This document shows positions 27,317-35,581 of a stretch of DNA of 64,000 nt, in pieces. The translations under genes and the position numbers were made by a program. Each line of letters starts with the position of its first letter. Within the stretch, counting starts at the first letter, position 1. The notes under the pieces were generated by a model. That model was not told where the DNA came from and made no database searches. It saw nothing but the letters and a program-made list of their open reading frames with translations. Source of the DNA: an uncultured Eubacteriales bacterium. Lineage in GTDB: Bacteria > Bacillota > Clostridia > Oscillospirales > Acutalibacteraceae. The stretch lies in assembly GCA_934692675.1 (NCBI GenBank), contig CAKUUD010000002.1, positions 186,001 through 250,000 of the forward strand, read 5' to 3'.

Positions 27317-28348
27317 TTAAAATTTGCATTGTTCGTTTTCGAAATCGTGTTCGTGTGGATTTTTGTAACCCATGTGGCTGTAAGCTGCCGCGGTTACGCA
27401 TCTTCCGCGAGGAGTTCTGCTGATAAATCCAATTTGCATCAAAAATGGCTCATAAACATCTTCTATGGTGATAGCTTCTTCTCCGATTGCCGAGGCCAAA
27501 GTTTCAAGCCCGACAGGCCCTCCTCCATAGTATGAAATTATAGTATCTATTATTCTACGGTCGTTTGTGTCGAGACCTAATTCATCCACTCCCAAGCGGT
27601 CCAAAGCATCTTTTGCTATTTTATATGTTATTTCTCCTGAATTTAGCACCTGTGCGAAATCGCGGACACGTTTCAATAATCTGTTTGCGATACGGGGCGT
27701 ACCTCTGGAGCGCGAAGCTATTTCTAAACTTCCATCATTGCTGATTTCTATTCCTAGTATGTTTGCGCTTCTTTTTATTATTTTTGAAAGTTCCTCAGGA
27801 GTGTACATTTCGAGCCTTAATACAACTCCAAATCTGTCCCTAAGAGGCGCCGTGAGTTGGCCAGCTCTAGTTGTGGCTCCTATGAGAGTGAATTTAGAAA
27901 GAGGAAGATGATAAGAAGTTGCCATTTGTCCTTTTCCGGTTACTATATCTATTGCAAAGTCTTCCATAGCGGGGTAAAGTATTTCTTCTACGCTTCGGGA
28001 AAGTCTGTGAATTTCATCTATGAACAAAACATCTCCTGGGGATAGATTTGTAAGTAGCGCAGCCAAATCCCCGGGCTTTTCGATTGCAGGGCCCGAAGTT
28101 ATTCGTATATTTACTCCCATCTCTTTCGCTATAATCATTGATAAAGTGGTTTTTCCAAGTCCTGGAGGGCCATATAAAAGCACATGATCTAAAGGCTCTT
28201 TGCGGATTTTTGCTGCCTCTATAAATATTTTTAGATTTTCTTTTACCTTTTCTTGACCTATATATTCATTTAAATTTTGAGGTCTTAGAGGGTTATCATT
28301 ATCGAAATCTTCGGGTATTTCCGAAGGATTTATAATTCTGTCATCCAT
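27317..28348 (-). CDS. ruvB: Holliday junction branch-migration helicase RuvB
   Basis: RuvB is the AAA+ motor that works with RuvA at Holliday junctions. The 343-residue protein has Walker A YGPPGLGKTT, Walker B LFIDEIHRLS, sensor 1 GATTRAGQLTAPLRDRFG and the C-terminal winged helix ending in GRCVTAAAYSHMG. Length is normal. Start is two bases after ruvA ends, and ruvC-ruvA-ruvB form one operon. Confidence 0.97.
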   Translation of the reverse strand: MDDRIINPSEIPEDFDNDNPLRPQNLNEYIGQEKVKENLKIFIEAAKIRKEPLDHVLLYGPPGLGKTTLSMIIAKEMGVNIRITSGPAIEKPGDLAALLTNLSPGDVLFIDEIHRLSRSVEEILYPAMEDFAIDIVTGKGQMATSYHLPLSKFTLIGATTRAGQLTAPLRDRFGVVLRLEMYTPEELSKIIKRSANILGIEISNDGSLEIASRSRGTPRIANRLLKRVRDFAQVLNSGEITYKIAKDALDRLGVDELGLDTNDRRIIDTIISYYGGGPVGLETLASAIGEEAITIEDVYEPFLMQIGFISRTPRGRCVTAAAYSHMGYKNPHEHDFENEQCKF

Positions 28349-28350
28349 TT

Positions 28351-28953
28351 TTATACTCCTTTAGCCATACTTTTTAACGTCATTTTTATCATGTCTTCAG
28401 TAGATAAATTACTGTCTAAACTTGAAATAAAAGGCATTACATCTTGATATGAATATCCTAGCGACATCAAAGCATTTGCTGCATTTTGAGCATTGGAACT
28501 TGAAGGTAATATATTTTTAAATTTAGAATTGCTAGTCGAAGAATTTTTTGAAAATAATTTATCTTTAAGTTCTAGAACGATTCTTTTGGCGGTTTTTGCT
28601 CCTATACCACTCACAGCTGTTAAGCTTTTGCTATCATCGGATGTGACTATAGAAGCCACTTTTTCTGAAGAAAATTGAGATAAAATAGCAAGAGCTGCCT
28701 TAGGCCCTACTCCTGAAACAGAAGTAAGCAGTTTAAAGCAAGAAAGCTCATCTTTTTCGGAAAATCCGAATAAATCTATGGCATCTTGCCTGACGTTCAT
28801 GTATGTGTATACAAGTATAGTAGTGTCTAAATTGCTTTTAAAAGCTTCTTGAGTGCACGCCGAAGTAAGGCATTTATAGCCGACTCCGCCGCATTCCACG
28901 ACTATATAATTATCTTCTATGCATAATAATGTACCTTTTAAGCTATATATCAT
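28351..28953 (-). CDS. ruvA: Holliday junction DNA-binding protein RuvA
   Basis: RuvA binds four-way junctions as a tetramer and recruits RuvB. The 200-residue protein has the N-terminal OB fold (VVECGGVGYKCLTS), two helix-hairpin-helix motifs (LTSVSGVGPKAALAIL and LTAVSGIGAKTAKRIV) and the small C-terminal RuvB-binding domain with LMSLGYSYQDV. Length is typical. Confidence 0.97.
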   Translation of the reverse strand: MIYSLKGTLLCIEDNYIVVECGGVGYKCLTSACTQEAFKSNLDTTILVYTYMNVRQDAIDLFGFSEKDELSCFKLLTSVSGVGPKAALAILSQFSSEKVASIVTSDDSKSLTAVSGIGAKTAKRIVLELKDKLFSKNSSTSNSKFKNILPSSSNAQNAANALMSLGYSYQDVMPFISSLDSNLSTEDMIKMTLKSMAKGV

Positions 28954-28968
28954 ATTTACTCCTATTAA

Positions 28969-29472
28969 TTAAAAATTTCCTGTCTTTTTTACTATATACT
29001 GATATCCCAAAGAATTTGCATGGCATATCGCAATAGCCAATGCGTCGGCAGTGTCATCAGGCTTGGGAATTTCTTTTAATCTTAATAATCTTTGAGTCAT
29101 TAGCATTATTTGGGGCTTTTGAGCTTTGCCGTAACCTGTTACTGCGGTTTTTACTTGCAGGGGAGTATACTCGTATATAGGAATTTTATATTTTTGTAGT
29201 GACAGCAGAATTATTCCGCGGGCTTGAGCTACATCAATTGCGGTTTTGTGATTATTTTGAAAATATAATTTTTCAATCGAAGCAACATCGGGTTTATATA
29301 ATTTTATTATTTTTTCCAGTTCATCAAAGATTATTTCAAGCCTTTCAGAAAATGTATTTTTCGGGCTCGTTATTATGGCTCCGTAGTGCACAGGAGCATA
29401 TTTTGCGTTTTTAAATTCTATAATACCATACCCAAGAGTAGCATACCCCGGGTCTATTCCCAAAATTACCAT
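28969..29472 (-). CDS. ruvC: Holliday junction resolvase RuvC
   Basis: RuvC cuts Holliday junctions. The 167-residue RNase H-fold nuclease has its acidic residues in GIDPGYATLGYGI (Asp), SIEKLYFQNN (Glu) and PDDTADALAIAICH (Asp pair). The KTAIDVAQARG segment is family-typical. It leads the ruvC-ruvA-ruvB operon, 15 bases before ruvA. Confidence 0.97.
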   Translation of the reverse strand: MVILGIDPGYATLGYGIIEFKNAKYAPVHYGAIITSPKNTFSERLEIIFDELEKIIKLYKPDVASIEKLYFQNNHKTAIDVAQARGIILLSLQKYKIPIYEYTPLQVKTAVTGYGKAQKPQIMLMTQRLLRLKEIPKPDDTADALAIAICHANSLGYQYIVKKTGNF

Positions 29473-29531
29473 TTAATCCACCTCTAACCAATAGATTATA
29501 TCATGCTTAAAAAAATAAATAAATAATAATT

Positions 29532-31685
29532 TTAAAAGGTTTGAAATTGCTGTTTTAAGCGCTTTGAAAACGTGGTATATCTTAATTTAGACTTGTTAGT
29601 TTTCACAGCACTAATTACACATTCTTTGCGTCCTATTAAAATACAAACCTTTTTTGCTCTGGTTATGGCGGTGTAAAGCAAATTTCTTTCCAGCATTATA
29701 TGGTGGCTCTTGTCCATGGGAATGATTATTATAGGATATTCTCCTCCTTGAGATTTATGAATTGTACAAGCGTATGCAAGTGCAAGTTCGTTAAGTTCGG
29801 AAATATTATATTTTACAATTTTTGAATCAAAATCCACTTCCAGAAAATTTGCGGTTTTATTTATAGAAGATATTATACCCATATCTCCGTTAAAAATATC
29901 TTTATCATAATTATTCTTTATTTGCATTACTTTGTCTTTGAGTTTGTATTCTACAGCATTGTACGTAAGGCTTAGGCTGTTTTTATTAACAGATTCCTGC
30001 AAAATTCGATTTAAATTGTCAGTGCCTAAAATTCCTTTTTTCATGGGACTGAGGACTTGAATATCGGTAACTGGATTGACTTTGTAATAATTTGGGAGTC
30101 TTTTTGTGTACAATTCTATAATTGTGTCAGCGCACTTTTGACTGTTATTATTTTCAATGAAAAAGAAATCAGAATCAGTTTTTATTTTTAAGTCCGGAAT
30201 TTCTCCTTGATTTATTTTATGTGAATTTATTATAATATCGCTGATTTTTGACTGCCTATATATTTTATTTAATTTTATAATTGGCACAGTTTGAGAATCT
30301 ATGATATCATGCAAAATATTTCCGGGTCCGACCGATGGCAATTGGTTGGCATCTCCTATTAATATTACTGTCATACTATCTGGAACTGCCTTAAAAAGAT
30401 TGCACATTAATTTTATGTCTATCATCGATGCTTCGTCGACGATCAAAGCACTTCCTGCCAATTTGTTTAGACTGTTTTTACCAAATCTGCCGCCTTCTTG
30501 CGCTTCTAATAGTCTGTGAATGGTTTTGGCTTCTGACTTTGAAATTTCTGATAATCTTTTAGCGGCCCTGCCTGTGGGAGCGGTTAGTATGATGCTTTTA
30601 CCTCGATTTTTAAGTATGTTTATAATAGCTTCGGTGATGGTTGTTTTTCCGACGCCTGCTCCGCCCGTAATTACCGAGAAATTGGAAGATAAAACTGTAT
30701 TTATAGCTTCTTTTTGAGAATCGTCGTAATTTATCCCTATATCTCTTTCGGTTTTATCGATTTCAGCTTCGTTTTCGTCTTTGCTGTACTTGAGAAAAAC
30801 AGGGAAATCTATTATTGATTTGATTTTCTTGGCTAAAAAAATTTCGGAATTATAAAAAACGGGCAAATATATTTTGTCTTCTTCACGGATTATAATTTTT
30901 TCTTTTATAAGATTTTCGCAAACATCTTTAATTTTCTCGGCATCTACTTCCAAGATTTTCGAACATTTTTCAGCTAATTCTTCCGACGGAATGTAACAAT
31001 GTCCTTCTGTAGCGGATAAAGATTCCAAAATATAGATAATGCCTGCTTCACATCGTTTGTAAAAATCATTATCAAAATTTAAACTTTTTGCGATGCTGTC
31101 CGCGATTTTGAAATTAATTCCTTTTATGTCATAAATAAGGTCATAGGGGTTATTTTTTATTTTGGAGATACTTTCTTCGCCATAGACTTTAAAAATTTTT
31201 TGAGCAATAGCTGTTCCTAATCCAGCTTTTTGCAAAAAAATCAATAAGTCCTTGGTGCCTTTTTGTTCGTTCCAGCTTTTTATTATTAGCTCTAGCTTTT
31301 TAGGGCCTATTTTTGGAACCGATAAAAGCTTTCTGGGTTCGTTTTCTATTACTTCAAAAATTCTATCGCCAAAAAATTTTACCATGGATTTTGCAAGACT
31401 CGGTCCCACACCTTTAAGCGTTCCACTTCCTAGATATATTTCCATTTCACGCTCAGTGGATGGTAAACCTATTTCACATTCAGTAACATTAAATTCCATT
31501 CCAAATTCTTTATTTAATTTCCAGTTTCCCGTGAGATTCACAGTGCTCCCGATATTTATCTCAGGGAGGTAGCCAGAAATTGTTATGGCTTTTTTGTTTT
31601 CGCTAGAATATATTTTAGCTACCTTGAAATCATTGGTTTTGCTGGTGTAAATTACGCTTTCTATGATTCCGCTTATTTTTTCCAT
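29532..31685 (-). CDS. recD2: RecD2-like superfamily 1 DNA helicase
   Basis: The 717-residue protein starts with an OB-like domain and helix-hairpin-helix repeats (GTLKGVGPSLAKSM; LLSVPKIGPKKLELI). It then has SF1 motifs: GGAGVGKTTI (Walker A), LIVDEASMIDI (motif II), LIGDANQLPSVGPG (motif III) and the C-terminal YACTIHKSQGGEYP and LLYTAITRAKK. This is the RecD2 architecture, a 5'-3' helicase found without RecBC. It lies 60 bases upstream of ruvC, consistent with a recombination/repair block. Confidence 0.93.
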   Translation of the reverse strand: MEKISGIIESVIYTSKTNDFKVAKIYSSENKKAITISGYLPEINIGSTVNLTGNWKLNKEFGMEFNVTECEIGLPSTEREMEIYLGSGTLKGVGPSLAKSMVKFFGDRIFEVIENEPRKLLSVPKIGPKKLELIIKSWNEQKGTKDLLIFLQKAGLGTAIAQKIFKVYGEESISKIKNNPYDLIYDIKGINFKIADSIAKSLNFDNDFYKRCEAGIIYILESLSATEGHCYIPSEELAEKCSKILEVDAEKIKDVCENLIKEKIIIREEDKIYLPVFYNSEIFLAKKIKSIIDFPVFLKYSKDENEAEIDKTERDIGINYDDSQKEAINTVLSSNFSVITGGAGVGKTTITEAIINILKNRGKSIILTAPTGRAAKRLSEISKSEAKTIHRLLEAQEGGRFGKNSLNKLAGSALIVDEASMIDIKLMCNLFKAVPDSMTVILIGDANQLPSVGPGNILHDIIDSQTVPIIKLNKIYRQSKISDIIINSHKINQGEIPDLKIKTDSDFFFIENNNSQKCADTIIELYTKRLPNYYKVNPVTDIQVLSPMKKGILGTDNLNRILQESVNKNSLSLTYNAVEYKLKDKVMQIKNNYDKDIFNGDMGIISSINKTANFLEVDFDSKIVKYNISELNELALAYACTIHKSQGGEYPIIIIPMDKSHHIMLERNLLYTAITRAKKVCILIGRKECVISAVKTNKSKLRYTTFSKRLKQQFQTF

Positions 31686-31802
31686 GAATAAACCGCCCTA
31701 TAATATGTTTTTTCCAAATTATTTTATCACTGATTAATATAAATACCAACATTTTAATTACGTGATAAATAGCACTATCAATATGGTAATTGGAAGTTAC
31801 TG

Positions 31803-31831
31803 TTGATTTTCTAATAAAATTGTGTTAAAAT
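31803..31831 (+). promoter_or_regulatory. Promoter for radC
   Basis: TTGATT (31803-31808), a 17-base spacer and TAAAAT (31826-31831) lie about 35 bases before the chosen TTG start. An in-frame ATG at 31839 would be only about two bases past the expected transcription start, which also argues for the later start. Confidence 0.65.
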
Positions 31832-31865
31832 ATAGCTTATGTTACTAATAAAAGGAGGAGTAAAA

Positions 31866-32549
31866 TTGCACGATGGACACAGAGATAGGTTAAGGAAGAA
31901 ATTTGTTTTGGGCGGAATCGATGGCTGGCCACATCATGAAGTGCTTGAATTGTTATTATTTTACGCAATCGCACGAAGAAATACGAATGACATAGCTCAT
32001 CGATTAATCGAAAAGTTCGGAAGTTTTAACGGAGTATTTGAAGCGCCACTTGCCGTCTTAAAAGATGTTGATGGAATAGGAGAATCCACTGCTATATTTT
32101 TGAAACTCATTTCAGCAGTTGCCAGGATTTATGCCGAGAGCCGTAACTCTTGCAACGATTCTACATCTTTGGAAAATCTTTACAATAGTATTGCATTAAA
32201 ATTTATAGGCAGAACTGAAGAAGTGGTGGTTTTAACGCTCCTGGACGCAAAAAGTAAAGTTCTTTTTAGCGATGTTATAAATAAAGGAAGTGTTAATTCT
32301 GTTGACCTTTATGTAAGGAAAATAATAGAACTCGTTGCCATGTATAATGCTTCTTCGGTAGTGTTAGCACATAATCATCCGAGTGGTGTGGCTGTGCCTT
32401 CTAAAGAAGATTTAATTTCGACGGAACATATCAAGAATCTTCTTCGCAATATGCATGTTAATTTGCTTGACCATTTAATTATTGCCGATAAGGATTATAT
32501 TTCTATTCGTGAATCGCTTATGGCGTTTGATGAGGAACTCGAAGATTAA
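31866..32549 (+). CDS. radC: RadC family JAB-domain protein
   Basis: The protein has an N-terminal helix-hairpin-helix region (LKDVDGIGESTAIFLKLIS) and a C-terminal JAMM metalloprotease-like domain with AHNHPSGVAVPSKEDL. Starting at TTG 31866 gives 227 residues. That start is chosen because AAAGGAGGAG sits at ideal distance and the protein then begins LHDGHRDRLR, the usual family start. An in-frame ATG at 31839 lacks a ribosome-binding site. The molecular function of RadC is still unclear; a general repair role was not upheld in pneumococcus. Confidence 0.92.
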   Translation: MHDGHRDRLRKKFVLGGIDGWPHHEVLELLLFYAIARRNTNDIAHRLIEKFGSFNGVFEAPLAVLKDVDGIGESTAIFLKLISAVARIYAESRNSCNDSTSLENLYNSIALKFIGRTEEVVVLTLLDAKSKVLFSDVINKGSVNSVDLYVRKIIELVAMYNASSVVLAHNHPSGVAVPSKEDLISTEHIKNLLRNMHVNLLDHLIIADKDYISIRESLMAFDEELED

Positions 32550-32615
32550 TTTATATACGGTATATAACGGGTTTATAAAAATTTTATAAAATATTTGTTA
32601 TATTTGAAAATATGC

Positions 32616-32644
32616 TTGACTTTTTTGTACATAATTGATAAAAT
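32616..32644 (+). promoter_or_regulatory. Promoter for the TM2 protein
   Basis: TTGACT (32616-32621), a 17-base spacer and TAAAAT (32639-32644) lie about 40 bases before the ATG at 32685. Confidence 0.7.
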
Positions 32645-32684
32645 TTTAACTGTAAAATATTATTTATGTGACGGAGGTATAATT

Positions 32685-33023
32685 ATGGATAATCAAAAGG
32701 TTGAGCAATTCTTGGCTGCTAACGGAAAATTTTTCCCAGCAGAAAAAATCCCTGCTATAAAACAAAGATTACTTGATGCTGATGAAAGCAAAGCTGCTGT
32801 TGTTGAATGTATAGGCTTTAAAGACCCAACGATGTTGCTTGTAATTTCGATTTTAGTGGGCGCTTTGGGCGTAGACAGATTTATGCTCGGAGATATCGGA
32901 CTTGGAGTTGCAAAATTGTTAACAGCTGGGGGATGCGGAATTTGGAGCATCGTAGACTGGTGTATAATTACTAATAAAACCAAAGAATACAATTACAATG
33001 AACTAATGAAAAATCTCATATAG
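32685..33023 (+). CDS. TM2 domain membrane protein
   Basis: The start is taken at the ATG at 32685, which follows GGAGGT at good spacing and lies after the promoter, giving 112 residues. A longer frame upstream is not supported. The protein has a short soluble N-terminus (about 45 residues) and a TM2 domain: two hydrophobic helices flanking GVDRFMLGDIGLGVAKLL and CGIWSIVDWCII. TM2 proteins are widespread and poorly understood. It is a separate transcription unit. Confidence 0.85.
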   Translation: MDNQKVEQFLAANGKFFPAEKIPAIKQRLLDADESKAAVVECIGFKDPTMLLVISILVGALGVDRFMLGDIGLGVAKLLTAGGCGIWSIVDWCIITNKTKEYNYNELMKNLI

Positions 33024-33057
33024 GATGTTGCACTCTTGTGAGTGTCAAATATTAAGT

Positions 33058-33093
33058 AAAATTTGCCAACTGTAAATTCAGGGGGCAAATTTT
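33058..33093 (+). repeat. 10-bp inverted repeat downstream of the TM2 gene
   Basis: AAAATTTGCC (33058-33067) pairs perfectly with GGCAAATTTT (33084-33093). It may be a weak terminator; no T run follows beyond the stem. Confidence 0.5.
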
Positions 33094-33122
33094 GTGTTTG
33101 TGCATAATTTACAAAAAGTCAC

Positions 33123-33149
33123 TTGACAATATATATATATATATATAAT
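33123..33149 (+). promoter_or_regulatory. Promoter with a dinucleotide-repeat spacer before the 740-residue gene
   Basis: A perfect -35 (TTGACA, 33123-33128) and perfect -10 (TATAAT, 33144-33149) are joined only by an alternating AT repeat, giving a 15-base spacer by my count. Adding one AT unit would make the optimal 17. Such repeat spacers drive slipped-strand phase variation in other bacteria. The gene's ATG is about 58 bases downstream with a TAGGAGG ribosome-binding site. Confidence 0.75.
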
Positions 33150-33206
33150 GGATAGTGTAGTGGTCAAAGAATATAAAAATTTAACATAAATAGGAGGAAT
33201 GATGAT

Positions 33207-35429
33207 ATGCCTGAGAAAATTAATTTTACAATGGATCTTGAAGAATACGGTGATGTATTTGAAGCCAGTGTACCGTGGAAACATGATGATGGATATTATC
33301 TATGTATAGATAATTCAAATACATTTACCGCAAACCAGTTGATAGCTAGTGTAAATAATAAAAAGTTACGTATTAGAAAGATAAAACCCAATGCTGCAAA
33401 AAATGAAAATTTCGAACCGACAAAATTTGATGGTGGCATTGACTGCAAAATCGTTTTAGGTACTGGATGGGGGATTTGTGATGTAGGTACTGTAAAGTTT
33501 AATGAAAATGGTGAGTCTATTGGTTTAGATGGAAAAGTGACAATGACCGTTTATGAAGATTATTTAAAAAATGTTGAGAAAGGTGAAATTGTAGCTTTTT
33601 TTGCTAACCCAAAATGGGTTTTTGTAGATACTACCACCAGAATAGTGATTGGTGAAATTCTTCAAGGAAAAAAAGCTTTTAGTGGAGCTTGGCCAACGCC
33701 GGAAGTATTTTGTAAGAAATTAGTGGCAAAAAAATTTAATGGAGATGCAGTCGAAGGTCAAATAAAATTTTATACAGATAATGGATTATATGTGGGGGAT
33801 ATTAAATTTTCTGAAAACGGCCAAGGCGTACAGCCAATAACTCCTGAAAACCTTGAATTAAATGAAGAAACGTTGAATGTTATAAATTTCAAAAAGGCGT
33901 TTTTAAGCGAATCATCAAAAAGCAAAAACAGTGAGTGGAATACCCTAACCAGCGTAAGTGCTATTTGTGAAAAAATACTTAAGGAACCAGATTTTACAAC
34001 TAGATTGAAGAATCACTTAGGCTTGTATAACAAATTTTTAAATGAGGATGGACTAAGTTATTTAAAAGATACTATGAAAATTGCTTTGCCTGAGGAGTAC
34101 GAAGGAGAGGCGGCTTGCTTAGTATATTTGAATTTCTTGAATAATAATAAGAGCGATACTAATGAGAATGACGATCCGAATACTGTTTCCTTTGAAAGAG
34201 CATTTGACAATGTTTGGAGCGCATTTGATAATGGTGGTAATGGATACACTATAAGAATTAAAGGGGGAGACAGTGAGGTTGCTGCTTTTGATTATGTAAT
34301 ATATAAAATGATTCAAGATAAACTTATAAAAGTGTATAAAATAAATGATCAAGGCGCTTTAATTAATCCAGGTGCCGGTAGTCATAAGTTCGAATTTGTT
34401 GAAACAGGTAAAGCCAAGTGTGGATTAACAATAGAAATTAATGACGAAGGTGAAGTAACTAAGTCAACTTGTACATCCGATAATGATGATGCGGGTTATA
34501 AAGCATTCTACGATAAAGCTAAATTAGTACTTGGAGAAGAAGAATTCAAAAAGCAAATAATAGATAGTTCTGGTAGTATGAACCCCATTGCTTCGGTCGA
34601 TAAAATTGCAGAAATTCTAAAAAAGAAAGGATTGAATCCTGAATCACGCAAATATGGCGATTTTGCAAATGCAATAGAAGAGTATATCAAAGATAAAGAT
34701 AAAGAAACATTAGAAAATGCGAAAAACGAGGCTTTAAAAGATTTATACACTAGACTTGGCCAACAATTACCTAAAGGAATGACTATCGAAAAGTTTGATG
34801 CAACAGATTTCGCTAAAAAACTACTCGGTTCAAAATTTATAACTCTATCCAAGGTTAAAAAGAAATTGAACAAATTAAACGGAGATAAAGAGAAACAGAT
34901 TGAGTTACTTACCAGATTGCTAATGCGCATGAAAAGGAAAAAAGACTTTGAAAAGGAACACAAATTTGGTAAAATTCGCTATGCTCTTGGGGAAAGAGAA
35001 AAAACCGATCCCAAAATAAAAAAATGTTTTGAGGCCGCAGGCAAATATATTGTGAAAAATTATGATAAAATGACAGAAAGTACTTTAAGCAGTACATGCA
35101 CAAATTTGCAAAATATTTTTAAAGATTTGGATAAAAAAGAACCATGGGCAGATAATCTGTGTGGAAATTTAAAAATGGAAATAGTAAGAAAATGTTGGAT
35201 AGCACGTAATTATGAAGGCCCACGCAAAGCAATAATGGGCATTATATTTGCAAGTATGGCGGGTATAAATGACCCTAAAGATCTTATTTGCGCGTGCGAT
35301 GCTCTTAAAAAAGGTGGAATAAAGAATTCAGACCAAAAAACATTTCTTGGTCAGGCTTCTCAAATCCGTAAATCAATCAAAGCTTTATGCGGCCGTGATG
35401 GTACAACTATGCCACTCGAAAAGCTGTGA
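33207..35429 (+). CDS. Large orphan protein of unknown function, 740 residues
   Basis: I do not recognise it. There is no signal peptide or membrane segment. The N-terminal third is beta-rich and contains two similar units, VGTVKFNENGESI near residue 92 and VGDIKFSENGQGV near 196, hinting at repeats. The middle has an acidic stretch (NNNKSDTNENDDPN). The C-terminal 250 residues are strongly charged and helical (KKKLNKLNGDKEKQIELL and similar) with scattered Cys. It begins at ATG 33207 after TAGGAGG, has its own repeat-spacer promoter, and stands alone before a convergent surface-protein gene. A cytosolic or non-classically exported protein is possible. Confidence 0.75.
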   Translation: MPEKINFTMDLEEYGDVFEASVPWKHDDGYYLCIDNSNTFTANQLIASVNNKKLRIRKIKPNAAKNENFEPTKFDGGIDCKIVLGTGWGICDVGTVKFNENGESIGLDGKVTMTVYEDYLKNVEKGEIVAFFANPKWVFVDTTTRIVIGEILQGKKAFSGAWPTPEVFCKKLVAKKFNGDAVEGQIKFYTDNGLYVGDIKFSENGQGVQPITPENLELNEETLNVINFKKAFLSESSKSKNSEWNTLTSVSAICEKILKEPDFTTRLKNHLGLYNKFLNEDGLSYLKDTMKIALPEEYEGEAACLVYLNFLNNNKSDTNENDDPNTVSFERAFDNVWSAFDNGGNGYTIRIKGGDSEVAAFDYVIYKMIQDKLIKVYKINDQGALINPGAGSHKFEFVETGKAKCGLTIEINDEGEVTKSTCTSDNDDAGYKAFYDKAKLVLGEEEFKKQIIDSSGSMNPIASVDKIAEILKKKGLNPESRKYGDFANAIEEYIKDKDKETLENAKNEALKDLYTRLGQQLPKGMTIEKFDATDFAKKLLGSKFITLSKVKKKLNKLNGDKEKQIELLTRLLMRMKRKKDFEKEHKFGKIRYALGEREKTDPKIKKCFEAAGKYIVKNYDKMTESTLSSTCTNLQNIFKDLDKKEPWADNLCGNLKMEIVRKCWIARNYEGPRKAIMGIIFASMAGINDPKDLICACDALKKGGIKNSDQKTFLGQASQIRKSIKALCGRDGTTMPLEKL

Positions 35430-35540
35430 TAAAAAAATTACTTGTTAATGATTATAATTTTATAGACAGGTCTTATTGCAATGAGTTATTCCCACCAGAA
35501 CCAAAAACCAGTAAATAAAGTTTTGATATGACACAATAAA

Positions 35541-35564
35541 AATGCACCTCTATTGAGGTGCATT
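35541..35564 (-). terminator. Terminator of the IPKTG surface protein gene
   Basis: AATGCACCTC and GAGGTGCATT form a perfect 10-bp stem with a 4-base loop. Read on the minus strand it is followed by a TTTTTATT tail, just downstream of the surface-protein stop; on the plus strand a weaker T run follows. Confidence 0.85.
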
Positions 35565-35581
35565 ATGTTTTTGGTTTATTT

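Noticed and set aside
27567..27911. Plus-strand 114-residue ORF opposite ruvB
   Set aside because: It is antisense to a certain ruvB gene and is composed of its complementary codons.
31839..31865. ATG start for radC
   Set aside because: It lacks a ribosome-binding site, and the AAAGGAGGAG within this stretch serves the TTG at 31866.
32595..32684. N-terminal extension of the TM2 protein
   Set aside because: The extension covers the promoter, and the ribosome-binding site GGAGGT points to the ATG at 32685.
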